Origin: Synergistales bacterium
GTDB lineage: Bacteria; Synergistota; Synergistia; Synergistales; Synergistaceae
Reading direction: 5' to 3'
NCBI GenBank assembly: GCA_026002695.1
Contig: BOCB01000074.1
Coordinates: 1 to 5,923 of the forward strand
DNA length: 5,923 nucleotides
The notes beneath the pieces were generated by a model. That model had not been told where the DNA came from. It worked only from the letters and a program-made list of their open reading frames with translations, and searched no databases. Below, one piece after another: positions 1 through 4,810 of this stretch (position 1 is its first letter; every line of letters begins with the position of its first letter). The position numbers were made by a program, and so were the translations under genes.

Positions 1-99
1 ATAAGCGAGCGAAACGGCTATAGAACACCATCAGAAATCGAGGAGGTGTGGTATAGTACCGGAATGGATATTCGGAAATCTTCAAAAACAAAGCTCTAA
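1..99 (+). CDS. C-terminal tail of a probable insertion-sequence transposase (partial)
   Basis: The frame is open from the left edge and ends at TAA (97-99), giving 32 residues. It contains NGYRTPSEIEEVWY, which resembles the C-terminal segment of IS3-group DDE transposases (pattern of the type GY-x-TP-x-E/E), the stretch just after the last catalytic glutamate. The catalytic residues lie outside the window, so the family call is inference. Its position supports the call: the frame stops about 10 bases before a broken yjbQ gene begins, as expected when a transposase gene ends next to the terminal inverted repeat of its element. It could instead be the tail of an unrelated host gene. Confidence 0.4.
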   Translation: MSERNGYRTPSEIEEVWYSTGMDIRKSSKTKL

Positions 100-110
100 A
101 ACTCTACACA
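1..110. mobile_element. Right end of an insertion sequence (partial)
   Basis: The transposase-like tail ends at 99, and sequence homologous to yjbQ resumes at about 111-122. The junction reads ...ACTCTACACA. Its reverse complement starts with TG, like IS3-type terminal repeats. The other terminus and any target-site duplication are outside the window, so the exact boundary is inferred only from where YjbQ similarity begins. Confidence 0.35.
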
Positions 111-334
111 AAACTCGGGGCGATTCATTCGCGCTTGATAAGACATTCCCCGATCGCCCTGAATTTAGGCACTCTGAGGGAAACAGCGCGGCACATCTGA
201 AAGCGAGTGTTATCGGTTCAAGCGTTACGGTGATTATTGAGGGCGGCAAACTCGTGTTGGGAACGTGGCAAGGTGTATACTTTTGCGAGTTCGACCCGCC
301 GCGAAGCAGAAAGTTCTATGTGAAGATAATTTGA
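111..334 (+). pseudogene. yjbQ: 3' remnant of yjbQ (UPF0047, YjbQ family), N-terminus lost
   Basis: Reading in frame to the TGA at 332-334 gives the conserved second half of the YjbQ/UPF0047 family: FRHSEGNSAAHLKAS, then GSSVTVII, then LVLGTWQGVYFCEFDPPR and the family's terminal YVKI. The histidine-containing H-x-EGN and AH-x-KAS motifs are intact. YjbQ proteins are small (about 130-140 residues) and are reported to have thiamin-phosphate-synthase-like activity. About half is present here. The codons upstream of about 113 do not match the family N-terminus and belong to the insertion-sequence tail, so the gene appears interrupted. No start codon or ribosome binding site remains, so it is most likely dead. 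Confidence 0.75.
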
Positions 335-355
335 GCGCACAAGGAGATAACGGGG

Positions 356-394
356 GTGGCAAACATCAACGCCGGGAACGCCTATGTATTTTGA
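356..394 (+). CDS. Short upstream reading frame before the glycosylase gene
   Basis: GTG at 356-358 sits 9 bases after a good ribosome binding site, AAGGAG (341-346). It encodes 12 residues, MANINAGNAYVF, and ends with TGA at 392-394. The frame overlaps the glycosylase ATG at 384 in another register. The glycosylase start has only a weak GGGA nearby, so translation of this short frame could deliver ribosomes to it (translational coupling). It may also be chance, or the leftover start of an older reading frame. I recognise no peptide family. Confidence 0.25.
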   Translation: MANINAGNAYVF

Positions 395-1010
395 ATACGG
401 CGAGAAAGAAATTGAATATTTGAAGCGCAAAGACAAGCGGCTCGGTGAAGCGATTGACAAAATAGGGCATATCGACCGTGACGTTGAGACAGACCTGTTT
501 CCGTCAGTTGTTCATCACATTGTCGGCCAGCAGATTTCGTCCGCCGCGCAGAAAACAGTCTGGGCGAGGCTGAACGCTAAACTGGGAGCGGTCGATGCTG
601 AAACGGTCTGTTCCGCTTCGCGTGAGGATATTCAAGCCTGCGGCATTACGTTCAAAAAAGCCGACTACATCAAGGACTTTGCCGAAAAAGTCCGTTGCGG
701 CGAATTTGATATTGCAGCACTCCGCGATATGCCGGACGCGAACTTAATAAAAGAGCTGTCCGCGCTCAAAGGCATCGGGGGTTGGACTGCTGAAATGCTG
801 ATGATTTTCTGCTTACAACGCCCGGATGTGGTCAGTTACGGCGATTTGGCGATACTTCGCGGTATGCGTATGCTCTATCATCACAGGGAAATCGACCGCA
901 AGCTGTTTGACAAATATGTTCGCCGCTATTCGCCATACGGCACGGTAGCGAGCTTGTACCTGTGGGCAATCGCGGGCGGCGCGATACCTGAAATGCGTGA
1001 CTATTGTTAG
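384..1010 (+). CDS. DNA-3-methyladenine glycosylase II-like protein (HhH-GPD superfamily)
   Basis: This 208-residue protein belongs to the helix-hairpin-helix base-excision glycosylases of the AlkA type, which remove alkylated purines such as 3-methyladenine from DNA by hydrolysing the N-glycosidic bond. Visible landmarks are IVGQQIS at residues 46-52, the helix-hairpin-helix LKGIGGWTAEML at 128-139, and the catalytic-aspartate region SYGDLAI at 151-157, where D154 aligns with AlkA Asp238. No C-terminal cysteine cluster is seen, so an iron-sulfur enzyme of the MutY/Nth kind is unlikely. It is shorter than E. coli AlkA (282 residues) and lacks the AlkA N-terminal domain, as many Firmicutes versions do. 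ATG 384 is the only sensible start because the frame is closed by TAA at 348-350. The ribosome binding site is weak, and a better one serves the short frame at 356. It converges on the toxin gene. Confidence 0.88.
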   Translation: MYFEYGEKEIEYLKRKDKRLGEAIDKIGHIDRDVETDLFPSVVHHIVGQQISSAAQKTVWARLNAKLGAVDAETVCSASREDIQACGITFKKADYIKDFAEKVRCGEFDIAALRDMPDANLIKELSALKGIGGWTAEMLMIFCLQRPDVVSYGDLAILRGMRMLYHHREIDRKLFDKYVRRYSPYGTVASLYLWAIAGGAIPEMRDYC

Positions 1011-1071
1011 GTCATCCGTTCTGCCTGTGCCAAAAGTAACCAAGTGATTATCAACTTTTACGCGAAGTTCA

Positions 1072-1785
1072 TTATAGCTCATACGCCATAGCGACACGTT
1101 GCAACCTGTCCGTATCGGCAGTATTCGCTGCGATGAACGCTGCGAAGTCGGCGCGGACATTCTCCGGCAACTCAATATGCGAATCCGCTCGCAACAAGCC
1201 TGACAGCGCGATTACGTCGTTTTTGTGCTTCTTGATGTGTTTGCTGTCAACCTGACCGCCGTTTGCTTTGCGCTCCGTTAAATCGAGCCACGCTTTCGCC
1301 TTGAACGGGATGATGTGCGATGCGTCCAAAATCGGCAAACCGTCCATAATGCGAACGCCTGATTTCAAGAATTCATAATATCCGTCGTCGAGCAGAATCG
1401 CCGACAGGCTCGAAATGTCTTCTTCAATCGGGAGCGGCGTCAGCACGGCTTCTTCGGGCAGTAAAATTCCGTCCATTCTTCGCGAGAACAACTCTATCAT
1501 ATACGGATAGTCCGGTGCGGCCGGCTTTGTGAAACGATAAAACTGCGGAGTGTCCGTACTTTTGCGATAGTGCTCATAACCGCCCGCCCTAACGTACTCC
1601 CAAAACCTCGTTCCGAAGTTGGCATTGAGCGCTTCAATTATCAGCACCATATCTATGTCGCGGGTGCCGCGAAAATCCGTGCCTGCCTCGCTCATCAGCA
1701 AGTGGCAGGCTGTACCTCCGATTATCGCGTAATTCCGCTCATAGCCTTGAAACCAAGCCTTAAAGCTGTCCAGTCCTCTGACCAT
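1072..1785 (-). CDS. AbiEii-like nucleotidyltransferase toxin of a type IV toxin-antitoxin pair
   Basis: This 237-residue protein has the nucleotidyltransferase signature of the AbiEii/AbiGii and MNT families: IIGGTA at residues 21-26, then RGTRDIDMVL at 39-48, with D43 and D45 as the probable metal-binding DxD pair. MIELFSRR (96-103) may supply a third acidic residue (E98). A lysine-rich C-terminal helical part follows, with PFKAKAWLDL (160-169) and KHIKKHKND (182-190), matching the K...K-x-x-D pattern late in AbiEii proteins. Family members transfer nucleotides, in studied cases to tRNA ends, and stop growth. That this protein does so is inference. The ATG overlaps the stop of the upstream gene by one base (TAATG), so the two are translationally coupled, in the usual AbiE order of antitoxin then toxin. 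No clear terminator follows. A housekeeping nucleotidyltransferase role is possible but less likely. Confidence 0.78.
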   Translation of the reverse strand: MVRGLDSFKAWFQGYERNYAIIGGTACHLLMSEAGTDFRGTRDIDMVLIIEALNANFGTRFWEYVRAGGYEHYRKSTDTPQFYRFTKPAAPDYPYMIELFSRRMDGILLPEEAVLTPLPIEEDISSLSAILLDDGYYEFLKSGVRIMDGLPILDASHIIPFKAKAWLDLTERKANGGQVDSKHIKKHKNDVIALSGLLRADSHIELPENVRADFAAFIAANTADTDRLQRVAMAYEL

Positions 1786-2729
1786 TATTTATCTCCCCAT
1801 ACCTCTGCGAGCAGTCCGTCTTTGGCAATCTCAACCCGCGCGTCGTCATCCGTGAGTGTCGTCCACAGCGACAGCGGGTCGGGCAGGTTATCTTTCGCTG
1901 GCAAGAGCGTAGGCGAGTACCTCCAGACCTCAATTTCTGCTTGTGAGTCTGTGTCAACGAGTGTATATGTTCCCGCCAGTTCGTTGGCCTTGCCGTAAAA
2001 GGCGTAGGTCGTTACGCTCGGCGGGTTTAGCGGCGTATACTCGGCAAGCGCCGATACTCCAGCAAACGGAAGGTTCGGCGGCAGAATTTCTTTTTCAGTG
2101 TAGAACCGCTTGCGGACAGGATTTAACAAGCTCTGTTTTGCTTTATCGAACAAGGCGGAACCGCTCTCCGTTCCCGCAATTACTATCTGTACACCGTCTT
2201 TACGCGTTGTCATGAGTTCGAGCGCGGCAAGTTGCTTAACCGCTCGCGTGATTTGCATAGCGGACACACCGAACATTTCCGCAAGTCCGTTGGCGTACAT
2301 CTCGCGTTCGCCCTGATACAGATAGCGGAACAGAATCAATTGCGCCGCCGGCGACAGAGTTTCGCGTTTTTCTTGATGGCTGATATACCGCTCTTGCAAC
2401 ACCGCGCCGATAAATGGCAGATAAAGCTGATTGCCGTTTACTACGAACGGAGTATGCGCGGCTATTAACGCCTTGCGTTGCCGTGCCTGTAAAGCGTCGA
2501 GTTCAAGTACAAGCGGGGAATTAACCTGTTCCGCAATTTTTGCCAAATGTTTTTTAACGGCAGGAAGCGCGTTGAGTTCTCCATTCGGTTTGATAAACAG
2601 ACATTGAATGTCGCCGAGCTTAACTGTTTGAAATGTGTAGCCGTCCGCCAGATAGAACGGCAAGTGAGTCGCGCCATCCCACTGTTCCGCGACAACTTTG
2701 ATACCGAGCGTATCAGCGATGTAGTTCAT
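1785..2729 (-). CDS. Winged-helix antitoxin/regulator partner of the nucleotidyltransferase toxin
   Basis: A 314-residue protein. Residues 127-185 form a MarR-like winged helix: AAQLILFRYLYQG, then LAEMFGVSAMQITRAVKQL as the helix-turn-helix, then a short wing ending VQIVIAG. Residues 1-125 are an unrecognised alpha/beta region. Residues 222-251 (FAGVSALAEYTPLNPP) resemble the 'G-x-SAL' stretch seen in AbiEi-type antitoxins and related transcriptional regulators. Gene order and the one-base TAATG junction with the toxin argue for antitoxin function and autoregulation. The start ATG (2729-2727) has GAGGTGA 4 bases upstream. About 20 bases further up is a perfect 9-bp inverted repeat that the winged helix could bind. 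Oddly, the DNA-binding domain is central, whereas classical AbiEi has it at the N-terminus. It could be a plain transcription factor, but its pairing with the toxin makes that less likely. Confidence 0.68.
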   Translation of the reverse strand: MNYIADTLGIKVVAEQWDGATHLPFYLADGYTFQTVKLGDIQCLFIKPNGELNALPAVKKHLAKIAEQVNSPLVLELDALQARQRKALIAAHTPFVVNGNQLYLPFIGAVLQERYISHQEKRETLSPAAQLILFRYLYQGEREMYANGLAEMFGVSAMQITRAVKQLAALELMTTRKDGVQIVIAGTESGSALFDKAKQSLLNPVRKRFYTEKEILPPNLPFAGVSALAEYTPLNPPSVTTYAFYGKANELAGTYTLVDTDSQAEIEVWRYSPTLLPAKDNLPDPLSLWTTLTDDDARVEIAKDGLLAEVWGDK

Positions 2730-2748
2730 AAGCTCACCTCGTTGTAAC

Positions 2749-2772
2749 TTTATGATAGCATTTTATCATAAA
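2749..2772. promoter_or_regulatory. Inverted repeat, candidate operator of the toxin-antitoxin operon
   Basis: TTTATGATA (2749-2757) and TATCATAAA (2764-2772) are exact reverse complements separated by GCATTT. The repeat lies 20-43 bases upstream of the antitoxin start, where a MarR-like dimer would be expected to bind and repress. The arm-centre spacing (15 bp) is about one and a half helical turns. Binding is inference. Confidence 0.5.
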
Positions 2773-2862
2773 CAAGGTTAAAAGCCAATAAATATGTTAA
2801 TTATTCTGATAAGGTCGTTCGTGTCATTGCTCTCTCCGCAGTGAAATGTTTGCTTTCAGCGC

Positions 2863-2891
2863 ATTATATCCTACTTTTCAGCTATTGTCAG
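2863..2891 (-). promoter_or_regulatory. Sigma-70 promoter for the toxin-antitoxin operon
   Basis: On the minus strand, CTGACA (2886-2891) and a perfect TATAAT (2863-2868) are separated by exactly 17 bases. The -35 box overlaps the integrase stop codon. Transcription would start near 2856 and run into the antitoxin gene with a leader of about 127 bases that contains the inverted repeat at 2749-2772. This leader also holds an eight-codon frame, ATG at 2824-2822, preceded by GGAGAG. Confidence 0.55.
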
Positions 2892-4114
2892 TCCAGCATT
2901 TCGACGGCGCGCAGCTTGTTCTCCGGCGCTAAGTGCGCGTAACGCAGGGTCATCTTCAAGTCAGCGTGTCCGAGGAGCTCCCGGACGGTATTCAGGTCAA
3001 TGCCCTTCATCACGAGCTGAGAGGCGAAGTCGTGCCTCATGTCATGCCAACGAAAATCCTGAATATCGGCTTTTTTCAGCAGTGTCTCCCATGAGTGAAC
3101 ACAACTCTCCATTTTCTTGCCTGTTCTGGGAGACGGAAAGATGAGACTGCCGGGAGCAGTGTGTTTGGATTGTTTCTGCCAAGCTGAAAGAGTGCCCAAT
3201 GCCAATTTATTGAGCGACACATAATATTGCTTGTCGGCTTTGGACGTGGCGGCGCGAACCATTACCGTTCTGTCCGCAAAATTTACATCGCGCCATTCGA
3301 GCGACAATACGGAGTTGCGCCTTATACCGGTGGATAAACTCAGGATAACGATAGGTTTAAGATAATCTGCAAACTCACCATCACCAATAGGCTCTACTGT
3401 TTCCAATCCTCTGGCTTTCAGCCATTTATTATGACTGTCGCGTCCCTCACGTATTTCCTTCTCCCGTTTGTCCAAGGCCGCTATAAGCCGCGCCCTTTCG
3501 TCCTCAGTGAGGTAGCGGACTTTCTGCACGGAATCTCTTTCAGGCAGGGTTTCGAGCCTCGCGAAGGGATTAATCTCAATGATACCCCTTTTCACCGCCC
3601 AATTAACAGCTGATGTCAGAGCAGTTGCCATCCTGTTCAAAGACGAGGCTTTAATGTCTTTGTCTTTCTTCTTTTTCGTCCTCCATTGTTCGATTTGTGC
3701 AACGTTAAGTGCCTCCAGCGGCGTATCGAATAAATGGCCGAAGTTTGTTCTTATCGTGGTTACTGTATCTTTGCCAGTTTTTCTGTTCTCCATCACCCAA
3801 GGCTCGTAAATATCTTTGAGGAAATTGCCCAGCGTTATCTTCTCCTCCGGCTCTGACGGGTCTTCTCCGCGCTCGACAGACGACAGAAACTCCCTCGCGG
3901 CTTCCCTTGCTTCCGCGACTGTGTATAAGTTCGCGTCGCCAATCTTGTACGTCGCCCGCTTTCCATTACCCCGCTTGTAGTCCACGCAGTAGGTTTTCTT
4001 CCCCCCGTAACTGACCGACATGACAAAGCCCTTCAAAAGCATGTCACGTACCCAGAATAACTTGCCCGAAGGCTTGGTATTATTGACTACTGACTGAGTT
4101 AGTTTGACTTGCAC
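2888..4114 (-). CDS. int: P4-type tyrosine recombinase (site-specific integrase)
   Basis: A complete 408-residue integrase that cuts and joins DNA at attachment sites to insert or excise its element. Its three parts are as expected for P4-like integrases: an N-terminal arm-binding domain (about 1-90, with YGGKKTYCVDYKRG and the YTVAEAREAA helix), a core-binding SAM-like domain (about 92-195), and a catalytic domain from about 200 on. The full active-site set is visible: R265 in TGIRRNSV, K292 in TSKADKQ, H357 and R360 in RWHDMRHDF, H383 in LLGHAD, and nucleophile Y392 in RYAHL. GTG 4114-4112 is preferred because GGGAG lies 9 bases upstream. A TTG six bases earlier is possible but only 3 bases from it. 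The gene reads away from a tRNA 3' end about 180 bases upstream, the usual arrangement for integrases that target tRNA genes. It appears functional. Confidence 0.92.
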   Translation of the reverse strand: MQVKLTQSVVNNTKPSGKLFWVRDMLLKGFVMSVSYGGKKTYCVDYKRGNGKRATYKIGDANLYTVAEAREAAREFLSSVERGEDPSEPEEKITLGNFLKDIYEPWVMENRKTGKDTVTTIRTNFGHLFDTPLEALNVAQIEQWRTKKKKDKDIKASSLNRMATALTSAVNWAVKRGIIEINPFARLETLPERDSVQKVRYLTEDERARLIAALDKREKEIREGRDSHNKWLKARGLETVEPIGDGEFADYLKPIVILSLSTGIRRNSVLSLEWRDVNFADRTVMVRAATSKADKQYYVSLNKLALGTLSAWQKQSKHTAPGSLIFPSPRTGKKMESCVHSWETLLKKADIQDFRWHDMRHDFASQLVMKGIDLNTVRELLGHADLKMTLRYAHLAPENKLRAVEMLD

Positions 4115-4148
4115 CTGCAATCACTCCCTTCAAAGCGAAATAAAAGTT

Positions 4149-4167
4149 TTTACTCCATATTTACTCC
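4149..4167. repeat. Pair of 8-bp direct repeats between integrase promoter and start
   Basis: TTTACTCC occurs at 4149-4156 and again at 4160-4167, an 11-bp period close to one helical turn. The pair lies just downstream of the integrase -10 box and about 130 bases from the tRNA attachment site. It could be arm-type integrase or excisionase binding sites, or an operator. This is inference from position and spacing. Confidence 0.4.
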
Positions 4168-4172
4168 TGACC

Positions 4173-4200
4173 AGTATAAACTACCACGTCAAAAGGTCAA
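4173..4200 (-). promoter_or_regulatory. Sigma-70 promoter of the integrase gene
   Basis: On the minus strand, TTGACC (4195-4200) and TATACT (4173-4178) are separated by 16 bases, each differing from consensus at one position. The start site would be near 4166, giving a leader of about 50 bases that carries the two TTTACTCC repeats, which could control expression. Confidence 0.5.
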
Positions 4201-4254
4201 TAGACAAAACTAATAGAATGCTGTACAATGGGATTGTTAGCTGGTTTAGATGGT

Positions 4255-4293
4255 AATAATTTCCTGTAAGGTTCCATAAGGAATATAATTATT
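4255..4293. repeat. Bulged stem-loop abutting the tRNA anticodon stem
   Basis: AATAATT (4255-4261) pairs with AATTATT (4287-4293), and TCCT (4262-4265) pairs with AGGA (4279-4282). A four-base bulge (4283-4286) and a 13-base loop remain. The hairpin ends exactly where the tRNA anticodon stem begins. It may be part of the integrase recognition region on the element side of the attachment site. Confidence 0.4.
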
Positions 4294-4343
4294 TCTCCCT
4301 CGCACGGAGGAGGCCGTGGGTTCGAATCCCATCAGCTCCACCA
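4294..4343 (+). tRNA. 3' half of tRNA-Ala(CGC), remnant at the integration site
   Basis: The sequence folds as tRNA positions 27-76. The anticodon stem is TCTCC/GGAGG with loop CTCGCAC (4299-4305), giving anticodon CGC (Ala) flanked by U33 and A37. A five-base variable loop follows, then T arm GTGGG-TTCGAAT-CCCAT, the 3' acceptor strand CAGCTCC, A73 and an encoded CCA ending at 4343. T at position 70 allows the G3:U70 pair that marks alanine tRNAs. No normal D arm precedes it. GGGATTG at 4230-4236 could pair with the acceptor strand (6 of 7, two wobble), but an extra 39-base hairpin intervenes, so this is not a working tRNA as read. A tmRNA 3' end is the main alternative, since it shares the CAGCTCCACCA terminus, but the anticodon loop favours tRNA-Ala. 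Confidence 0.6.
4294..4343 (+). other. Candidate attachment site (attR) of the integrative element
   Basis: P4-type integrases recombine within tRNA genes, and the duplicated segment usually runs from the anticodon region to the 3' end, exactly the part kept here. The integrase gene is directly to the left. Given the tRNA orientation, the element should extend leftward and the intact tRNA should lie beyond its far end. A 5-bp inverted repeat, CACGG (4303-4307) and CCGTG (4314-4318), lies within the segment and could be the core. No second copy exists in the window, so the extent cannot be fixed. Confidence 0.55.
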
Positions 4344-4353
4344 TAGTAATTGC

Positions 4354-4396
4354 AAGGCTTCGGGGCGGTTCGCTCCGGAGCCTTTTTTATTTTTTT
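4354..4396 (+). terminator. Rho-independent terminator after the tRNA sequence
   Basis: AAGGCT (4354-4359) pairs with AGCCTT (4379-4384), and CGGGGCG (4361-4367) with CGCTCCG (4371-4377) with one G-U pair. These are joined by a T-G wobble and closed by a three-base loop. TTTTTT-AT-TTTTTT follows. This is a strong plus-strand terminator placed 10 bases after the tRNA CCA, as expected for the original tRNA transcription unit. Confidence 0.85.
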
Positions 4397-4454
4397 CCTC
4401 CGTATTTCCTCCAAAAATTTTAGAGCCTCAAATTTCCTCTTCCCTTCTTCAATA

Positions 4455-4574
4455 TTATACATGGCTATTCAGTTTGCTCAGTGCAGGTGAGGTTTCACCG
4501 GAACTGAAAACTGTCACCCTCGAAAAGTCTTCTGATAGCCAAGTCTGTAATGGAGGTAAATTTCCATCCACCAC
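4455..4574 (-). CDS. Possible 39-residue small protein or degraded fragment
   Basis: From GTG at 4574-4572 to TAA at 4457-4455 the minus strand reads 39 residues of ordinary composition, including LPPLQTWLSEDFSR and VTVFSSGETSPALSKL. The frame continues upstream through one TAG (4577-4575) to ATG 4598, so it may be a decayed longer frame. No clear ribosome binding site precedes the GTG. It coincides with the plus-strand stem-loop set at 4462-4541, and such structure can create open frames by chance. I do not recognise a family. Confidence 0.15.
   Translation of the reverse strand: MVDGNLPPLQTWLSEDFSRVTVFSSGETSPALSKLNSHV
4462..4541 (+). ncRNA. Candidate structured RNA: nested stem-loops closed by a 7-bp stem
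   Basis: TGGCTAT (4462-4468) pairs exactly with ATAGCCA (4535-4541) and closes the unit. Inside, CAGTTT (4470-4475) pairs with AAACTG (4508-4513), CAGT (4479-4482) with ACTG (4503-4506), and GGTGA (4486-4490) with TCACC (4495-4499) around a GGTT loop. Small internal loops separate these stems. Four coaxial, properly nested stems are more than expected by chance, but I match no known riboswitch or RNA family. The structure could equally form on the minus strand. Confidence 0.3.
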
Positions 4575-4655
4575 CTACTGAGGTAACTCAACAGTCATGA
4601 TATTATATCATCCCTGTGATTTCAGAGAAAGAATAGCTGAAATTGTCCCATAACG

Positions 4656-4705
4656 AAAGCGCAACTTTTTGTTGCACTTTTTCTTGCAACAAAAAATTGC
4701 GCTTT
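4656..4705 (+). terminator. Near-perfect 21-bp hairpin followed by a T-rich run
   Basis: AAAGCGCAA-C-TTTTTGTTGCA (4656-4676) and TGCAACAAAAA-A-TTGCGCTTT (4685-4705) pair over 21 positions with one C/A mismatch and an eight-base loop. TATATTTTTTAT follows, so on the plus strand it could terminate transcription. No gene lies just upstream to need it, and the stem is unusually long, so a miniature transposable element end-pair or a small-RNA hairpin is also possible. Confidence 0.45.
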
Positions 4706-4732
4706 ATATTTTTTATCGGCTGTTTTTGAGCG

Positions 4733-4810
4733 GCTCTCTGCCCTTGAAAATCTTTTCAGGGAAAGCTATATAACCTGTGTTGGAGAGCGATTACATAGAT
4801 TATGCGCTCT
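4733..4810 (+). repeat. Competing stems sharing one strand, plus an internal hairpin
   Basis: GCTCTC (4733-4738) can pair with GAGAGC (4783-4788). The overlapping AGAGCG (4784-4789) can instead pair with CGCTCT (4805-4810). The two are mutually exclusive, as in attenuators. Between them lies a small hairpin, CCC-T-TGAAAA (4741-4750) with TTTTCA-GGG (4753-4761). No downstream gene confirms a regulatory role. Confidence 0.25.

Noticed and set aside
1032..1059. AAAAGT...ACTTTT repeat between the convergent glycosylase and toxin genes as a terminator
   Set aside because: Only a 6-bp AT-rich stem with a 16-base loop and no proper T run; too weak to call.
1570..1998. A 142-codon plus-strand open frame opposite the toxin and antitoxin genes
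   Set aside because: It is antisense to two genes with clear domain motifs, its residue composition is low-complexity, and no ribosome binding site precedes it.
1943..2747. Several plus-strand frames opposite the antitoxin gene
   Set aside because: They lack recognisable motifs and initiation signals; the minus-strand frame has a winged-helix domain and operon context.
3431..3809. Plus-strand frames within the integrase region
   Set aside because: They are antisense shadows of an intact integrase with all catalytic residues.
4294..4343. tmRNA (ssrA) 3' end
   Set aside because: The terminal CAGCTCCACCA and T arm would fit, but the preceding stem with CTCGCAC loop, U33, CGC and A37 is a normal alanine anticodon arm, which tmRNA lacks.
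4230..4343. Group I intron in a tRNA gene
   Set aside because: The insert is only 39 bases, far below group I intron size, and has no core elements.
4462..4541. Cobalamin riboswitch
   Set aside because: GGTGA and CTG-like words occur, but the conserved order of boxes and the GCCACTG element are absent and no cobalamin gene follows.
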